Assembly: GCF_004514425.2 (NCBI RefSeq)
Contig: NZ_MYFN02000001.1
Span: forward strand, 1-64,000
Source: Shinella sumterensis
GTDB taxonomy: Bacteria; Pseudomonadota; Alphaproteobacteria; Rhizobiales; Rhizobiaceae
Length of the DNA: 64,000 nt
Direction: 5' to 3'
The position numbers were made by a program, and so were the translations under genes. Below the pieces are notes generated by a model that saw only the letters and a program-made list of their open reading frames with translations, did no database searches and was not told the DNA's origin. Position 1 is the first letter of the stretch; every line of letters starts with the position of its first letter. Below are positions 59,849-64,000 of this stretch, piece by piece.

Positions 59849-60715
59849 TTAGGCCTGAACACCGTGGCTGCGGTCGTAGCCGTTGCGGGGCGGGGACTGC
59901 CAGCCTTCCGGCAGGCGCTTGGGCTTGTAGACCTCCACGACCATGGGGTAGCAGGCGGCCGTATCGGAGGAATGCTGCGCCGAGCAGTCGCCGCCGGGGC
60001 AGGCCGACATGCAGCCGAGAAGATCGATTTCCGCGAAGAATTCCAGGTAATCACCCGGCCGCACCGGGCTCGCCTTCATGAAATACTGCCCGGTGTCGCG
60101 CGTGAAACCGGTGCACATGAAGACGTTCAGCACATCGTGCACATGGCGCTCGGCCTCGGCGAGCGGCAGGCCGGTTTTCTGCGACAGCGCGCGCGTGAGA
60201 TTGGAATGGCAGCAATGGTGGTACTGGCCGCCGTTGCTCAGCAGGTTGTTGGTATAGGGGTCGCAGCGCGTGCCGATGACATCGTGCACCGATCCGCCGA
60301 ATTCATCGAAGCCGTACCAGTCGAGCGTGTCGTGGGTGATGGTCGCGATGGGCCGCATATAGGGGAAGTTCGAGAAGAGCTGGTCGCCGAGCCCGACATG
60401 CGTTCCGTTGAGCGCGCGCGTCTTGCCGCTGAAGAACCGCTCCTCGATGTCGTGCAGGTTGAACAGGTTGAGATCGCCGACCTGCGGCCCCTCGGAACAC
60501 AGCATGCGGCAGAAATGGCCGGCCGGCACCTCCCAGGTTGCAGCCTCGCGCGGCGGTATGACCACCGTCTCCACGAGCTCCATATCGTCGCGCACGGCAC
60601 GGTAAGCGGCAAGATCGGCCAGCGGCAGCGTATCACGCGGATAGCAGACCACCGGCTGGATCGCCTTGCGCGCGCTGGCGTCGGATGGCGGTTGCGTGAT
60701 GGGATCTGGCTTCAT
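59849..60715 (-). CDS. DUF1989 family protein (urea carboxylase-associated type)
   Basis: A 288-residue protein of the DUF1989 family: VETVVIPPREAATWEVPAGHFCRM, VGDLNLFNLHD, RYFSGKTRAL-like FFSGKTRALNGTH, VHDVIGTRCDPYTN, HHCCHSNLTRAL and LLGCMSACPGGDCS. The multiple conserved Cys/His suggest a metal site. Relatives sit with urea amidolyase and aminomethyltransferase genes. Here it is the first gene of the DUF1989-M24-M20 group, pointing to catabolism of a nitrogen-rich solute. Confidence 0.85.
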   Translation of the reverse strand: MKPDPITQPPSDASARKAIQPVVCYPRDTLPLADLAAYRAVRDDMELVETVVIPPREAATWEVPAGHFCRMLCSEGPQVGDLNLFNLHDIEERFFSGKTRALNGTHVGLGDQLFSNFPYMRPIATITHDTLDWYGFDEFGGSVHDVIGTRCDPYTNNLLSNGGQYHHCCHSNLTRALSQKTGLPLAEAERHVHDVLNVFMCTGFTRDTGQYFMKASPVRPGDYLEFFAEIDLLGCMSACPGGDCSAQHSSDTAACYPMVVEVYKPKRLPEGWQSPPRNGYDRSHGVQA

Positions 60716-60940
60716 GGGTCTCCGTCCTGTTTACCGCTGACGTTGTCTGTTTCGGCGCGAGCATAATGGCCAATAATTTGATCGGATAATCAATGTTCTT
60801 CATGCATCCGGCCGGCGATCCCCACGGTTTGTCGCGAAGGGCCATTGGCGGTTGGCCGGTGCTTCACTGGATTTCGGCGAACGAAGCGTGTAGGCAGCGG
60901 CCACACCCTCCCAGCCACCTGCAGCAGATACCCGAGCCCC

Positions 60941-61531
60941 ATGTTACGAAAACTCTATGCCTGGACCCTCTCGCTTGCCGGCCGCAAGGCTGCGGAAGTG
61001 TGGCTTGCGGTCATCGCCTTCGTCGAAAGCTCTGTGTTTCTCGTGCCGGCGGATGTGTTGTTCGTGCCGATGGCACTGGCCCGGCGCGAGCGGGCCTATC
61101 GCTACGCCTTCGTCGCCACGGTATCGTCCGTTGCGGGCGGGATCGCGGGCTGGCTGCTCGGCTATTACGCTTATGCGACCATCGCCGTGCCGGTGCTGGA
61201 ATTCTACGGCAAGCTTGAGGCCTTCGAGCGGTTGAAGGCGCAGGTCACGGAAGAACAGCTCAACCTGCTTCTGGTCACATCCGGGCTTGCGCATCTTCCG
61301 CCGATCAAGATCGTCACCATCCTGGCGGGCGTGGTGCATATCAAGCTGTGGCACTTCATCGTCTCGGCGGTCATCGCGCGCGGCCTGCGCTTCTATCTGC
61401 TCGCCTTCCTGCTGCGCCGCTATGGCGAGGCGATCCAGGCTTTCGTGGAAAAGCGCCTCGGGCTCATTCTGGGCGCGGTCGCCGTCCTGCTCGTGGTGCT
61501 CTACGTTGCCTACAAGATGCTGCTCGGCTGA
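60941..61531 (+). CDS. YqaA/DedA-family membrane protein
   Basis: A 196-residue inner-membrane protein with four or five hydrophobic spans. SVFLVPADVLFVPMALARRERAYRYAFVATV and VAGGIAGWLLGYYAY match the SNARE-associated/YqaA family; Lys and Pro-rich LAHLPPIKIVTILAGV follows. Relatives are linked to lipid carrier flipping and envelope stress. ATG 60941 begins MLRKLYAWTL, consistent with homologues. Its 3' end overlaps the convergent phosphopantetheinyl transferase gene by 22 bases. Confidence 0.85.
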   Translation: MLRKLYAWTLSLAGRKAAEVWLAVIAFVESSVFLVPADVLFVPMALARRERAYRYAFVATVSSVAGGIAGWLLGYYAYATIAVPVLEFYGKLEAFERLKAQVTEEQLNLLLVTSGLAHLPPIKIVTILAGVVHIKLWHFIVSAVIARGLRFYLLAFLLRRYGEAIQAFVEKRLGLILGAVAVLLVVLYVAYKMLLG

Positions 61532-62166
61532 TCTTCCGTCGAGACGGCCAGCACGACCACGCGGGGATGAAGGCAGAAGAACAGCCGCATGCCGTGGCCG
61601 GTCGTGGTGACGGCCCGGCCGCGTGCGAAGTCCACACGGATATGCTCATAGTCGAGGATTTCGCCGTCGAGCGGATGGACGGCCTTGTACACGGCCTCCT
61701 TGGCGCTGAAGAGGGCACGCCCGGACAGCATCGGCTCGACGCCGCCGACCGCATCGCCGTCATGGAAGACGAGGGCGGCGATGTCGTCCGGCAACGGATC
61801 GGCCGGCTCCACATCGATCCCGACCGAGGGAACGTCGGCCACCCTGGCGATGGCCGCCACCGCCATTTCGTCGTCATGGGCAAGCGAGCCGATCACGCCT
61901 GGCGGCCAGAGCGGAGCGCCCGTCGCCGACCGGCCTATGATGGCGTCTGCCATCCCCTCGTTCTTCAGCAGATGCCGGGCAAGGGCGCGCGCGGCACCGC
62001 TGGCACGCCGGGCGGCGGGCCGTCGGGCTCGAAGGGCTGCGGCCTCTTCGGGAAGGAGCAGCGCCTCGTCGCCCTCGCGGATAAGGCGGCAGCCGAGGCG
62101 GATGCCCGGCGGGGCCATCCGCTCCATTGCGGCTGACAGCGCGACGTGCCGCGCGCTGTCGCTCAT
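61510..62166 (-). CDS. 4'-phosphopantetheinyl transferase (EntD/Sfp type)
   Basis: A 218-residue transferase with the magnesium/CoA motifs GSLAHDDEMAVAAI, SVGIDVEPADPLP and FSAKEAVYKAVHPL. It attaches phosphopantetheine to carrier domains. Its start overlaps the stop of the Pls/PosA-type synthetase gene by 4 bases, so it very likely activates that enzyme's carrier domain. ATG 62166 (MSDSARH) is chosen. Confidence 0.9.
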   Translation of the reverse strand: MSDSARHVALSAAMERMAPPGIRLGCRLIREGDEALLLPEEAAALRARRPAARRASGAARALARHLLKNEGMADAIIGRSATGAPLWPPGVIGSLAHDDEMAVAAIARVADVPSVGIDVEPADPLPDDIAALVFHDGDAVGGVEPMLSGRALFSAKEAVYKAVHPLDGEILDYEHIRVDFARGRAVTTTGHGMRLFFCLHPRVVVLAVSTEDQPSSIL

Positions 62167-64000
62167 TCGGCCGCGACCGGCTTGACCCAACCATGGAGCT
62201 TGGCGGGGTTGCCGCGCCAGATCGAATGCGGTTCGAGGATCTCGCCCTTCATGACGAAGCAGTCGACATCGGCAACGGAGCCGTCGCCCATGGTGACGCC
62301 ATAATGCACGAAGGCGGCCGGGCTCAGCGTGCAGCCATTGCCGATGCGGATATGGTCGGACTTGAAGGCGCCTTCCTCCAGTGAATGCGCCTGGATGACG
62401 CAGCCCTCGTTGAGCGTGGCGTCGTCGCCGATCTCCACCAGCGAGCGTTCGGTGAGGTTGGCCCCGCCATCATAGACGCGCTTGCCGACCTTCACGCCCA
62501 GCGCCCGCAGGATCATCGGGCGGAAGGGCGTGCCGGCGAAGAGGCGCACGATGGGCGAATCCGACAGCTTCCAGTGGCGCTCGTGCCGCCAGAAGGCGAC
62601 GTCGTAGATGGTCGTCACCTGCGGCTGGAGCTTGCGGAAGCCGAGGCTCGCCCATTCCATGAAGATGTAGAAGGGAATGGTGATGGCGCCGGTCAGCACG
62701 ACGGCGGCGAACAAGGCGACATTCGCCCATTCCGTATAGTAGTTCAGCGCGCGGTCCCAGATGGCGAGCGTCACGAACAAGGTCGTCCACTGCACGGCGA
62801 TGAACATCAGCGCGGTGGCGAGGTTGTGGCGGTTCTTGTGCGGCAGGCGCGCGCGGCGCTCCTCGTCGCTCACGCCCTGGATGAGCTCCTTGTCGCGCTT
62901 GACCATGCGCGGGATCTCGAAGGGTGGCGAGCCAAGCAGGCCGACATTCTCGCGCAGCGGCCCGTCGATCGGCACCATGACCTTGGTGCCGAGAAGCACG
63001 TTGTCACCCGTCTTCCCGTCCGGGGGGTAGAAGATGTTGTTGCCGAAATAATTGCGCTCGCCGACCTTGGTATGCTCGAGCCGGAAGGCGGAAGCCGACT
63101 TGTGAACGTTGATCATGTAGAGACCGTCCGACACCATCGTGCCCGTGCCGATCTCGCAGAACAGCGGGTTGTCCTGCTGTTGGTTGCTGCCGAAGTTGGA
63201 GCCGGTCTGGACCACCGTGTTGAGGTTCCAGCCAAGCGCGCGGATATAGTGCACGACGGCCGAACTGTCGCCGAAGATCAGATTGAGCAGCCGGGCGTTC
63301 GTGCAGGCCTCGACGATCGATTGCAGCCAGAAATGGAAGCCGTAGAGCCGGTAGACGCGGCCCGGCTTCAGGACGAGGCTGAACAGGCGCGGCAGCGCCA
63401 GCGCCGCAAACAAAAGCGCAGCGATGAGGATGAAGAGCGTCACCGTCGTGCCGATGGCGACGATGCCGATGGATTCCTGGTAGTCGTCGCTGACATTCTG
63501 CCAGTAGCTGTGGAACAAGAGCGGGAAGGGTGTCACGACGGCAAACAGCGTGACCAGCTGCACCGCCTCGTAGAGGAAGCGCCTTGTCTTCGACAACGTG
63601 ACGACGGGAACCGCGCAATAGTCGGCCGATGTCGGAACGGCCGGCGATCCGTGCCAGTGCGCGTCATCGGGAATGTGCTGGCCGCGCTGGAGCGAGGAGC
63701 CATGCCCGAGCTGCGCCCGGTCGCCGATTGCGGTGTCGATGTCGATCATGCAGCCGACGCCCACAAAGGCATCGCGGCCAATGGTGATGGGACCGGTATG
63801 GATATAGCCGGACTGGGCGCGGTATCCGAGAACCATCGATTCCTTGCGCAGGATCGCGTTTTCGCCGATGGAGATGAGGTCGGTGCAGACGGGCACGGCC
63901 CGGCATTCGACGGTCGTGCTGCGGCCGAGCCGCGCGCCGAGCAGGCGCAGATAGAGGCTGTAGAGCGGACTGCCGCGGAACAGCACGACGGGCGCGGTGC
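62163..64000 (-). CDS. Pls/PosA-type non-ribosomal peptide synthetase, C-terminal part (5' truncated by window)
   Basis: The frame is open to the window edge, so only about the last 612 residues are seen. They contain left-handed beta-helix acyltransferase-like repeats (TDLISIGENAILRKESMVLGYRAQSG; GPITIGRDAFVGVGCMIDIDT), about six membrane spans (LVTLFAVVTPFPLLFH; VTLFILIAALLFAALAL; ATALMFIAVQWTTLFVTLAIW; ALFAAVVLTGAITIPFYIFMEW) and a second set of hexapeptide repeats (VEIGDDATLNEGCVIQAHSLEEG). This is the terminal module of the Pls/PosA family. The adenylation and carrier domains would lie beyond base 64000. Coupled to a phosphopantetheinyl transferase. Confidence 0.85.
   Translation of the reverse strand, partial: TAPVVLFRGSPLYSLYLRLLGARLGRSTTVECRAVPVCTDLISIGENAILRKESMVLGYRAQSGYIHTGPITIGRDAFVGVGCMIDIDTAIGDRAQLGHGSSLQRGQHIPDDAHWHGSPAVPTSADYCAVPVVTLSKTRRFLYEAVQLVTLFAVVTPFPLLFHSYWQNVSDDYQESIGIVAIGTTVTLFILIAALLFAALALPRLFSLVLKPGRVYRLYGFHFWLQSIVEACTNARLLNLIFGDSSAVVHYIRALGWNLNTVVQTGSNFGSNQQQDNPLFCEIGTGTMVSDGLYMINVHKSASAFRLEHTKVGERNYFGNNIFYPPDGKTGDNVLLGTKVMVPIDGPLRENVGLLGSPPFEIPRMVKRDKELIQGVSDEERRARLPHKNRHNLATALMFIAVQWTTLFVTLAIWDRALNYYTEWANVALFAAVVLTGAITIPFYIFMEWASLGFRKLQPQVTTIYDVAFWRHERHWKLSDSPIVRLFAGTPFRPMILRALGVKVGKRVYDGGANLTERSLVEIGDDATLNEGCVIQAHSLEEGAFKSDHIRIGNGCTLSPAAFVHYGVTMGDGSVADVDCFVMKGEILEPHSIWRGNPAKLHGWVKPVAAE

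Noticed and set aside
1-64000. tRNA, rRNA, CRISPR arrays, insertion sequences, prophage or integration sites
   Set aside because: Intergenic regions were read for cloverleaf-like segments, regular repeats, transposase motifs and flanking direct repeats; none was found.

Overview
The window is GC-rich, densely coded DNA typical of an alphaproteobacterium, most likely a member of the Rhizobiaceae (Rhizobium/Agrobacterium/Shinella/Ensifer range). The evidence is many ABC importers next to catabolic genes, HWE-type histidine kinases, two bacteriophytochromes of the Agrobacterium Agp1/Agp2 kinds, an NrsF-type anti-sigma factor, and a DUF1403-ScpB pair of a kind I associate with rhizobial secondary replicons. 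I see no tRNA, rRNA, insertion sequence or CRISPR array. All calls come from reading the sequence; no database search was run.

Layout. (1) 1-9216, one + strand operon: the end of a PotC-type permease, two short-chain dehydrogenases, a Tat-type PotD-like binding protein, a PotA-like ATPase, a polysaccharide-deacetylase-fold hydrolase resembling Helicobacter HP0310, a small CxxC protein overlapping a CobW/COG0523 GTPase, a second PotD-like protein without signal peptide, and an amidase-signature enzyme. It looks like uptake and hydrolysis of an unknown amide-type nitrogen compound. (2) 9473-22238, a light-signalling island: bacteriophytochrome with response regulator, a receiver-HWE kinase, a lone receiver, a decayed PAS hybrid kinase, heme oxygenase with a second bacteriophytochrome (HWE plus receiver), an ArsB-like permease, a truncated MFS gene and a PAS hybrid kinase. 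(3) 22727-24381, DUF1403 and ScpB-like genes. (4) 24444-30799, AraC regulator, sugar/polyol ABC importer and xylitol-type dehydrogenase.

(5) 30845-34679, a copper-linked RiPP locus of the bufferin type on the - strand (Cys-rich DUF2282 precursor, DUF692 MNIO enzyme, DUF2063 partner, DoxX protein), facing a SigF-type ECF sigma factor and its NrsF anti-sigma factor. Both divergent units carry the same GTAAC-N16-CGTA type promoter. (6) 34692-41361, AraC regulator, xylose-isomerase-fold enzyme and an Rbs-type sugar ABC importer. (7) 41472-50058, - strand: amidase, AmiC-like sensor, AmiR-like ANTAR antiterminator and a Urt-type amide/urea importer. It has two intrinsic terminators in leader positions and a duplicated 16-nt hairpin motif that fits the ANTAR RNA rule.

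(8) 50515-55993, class I aldolase, LysR regulator, two aldo/keto reductases, gluconokinase and a gluconate-dehydrogenase-like SDR. (9) 56082-57303, a chemoreceptor remnant lacking its signalling tip and a hypothetical membrane protein. (10) 57444-60715, M20 amidohydrolase, DoeA-like M24 enzyme and DUF1989 protein. (11) 60941-64000, a YqaA/DedA membrane protein, a phosphopantetheinyl transferase and the C-terminal part of a Pls/PosA-type peptide synthetase running off the window edge.

The strongest discovery leads are the bufferin locus with its paired sigma-factor promoters, the ANTAR-controlled amide locus, the unusual PotD/HP0310/CobW/amidase operon, and the adjacent pair of phytochromes beside a decayed kinase.
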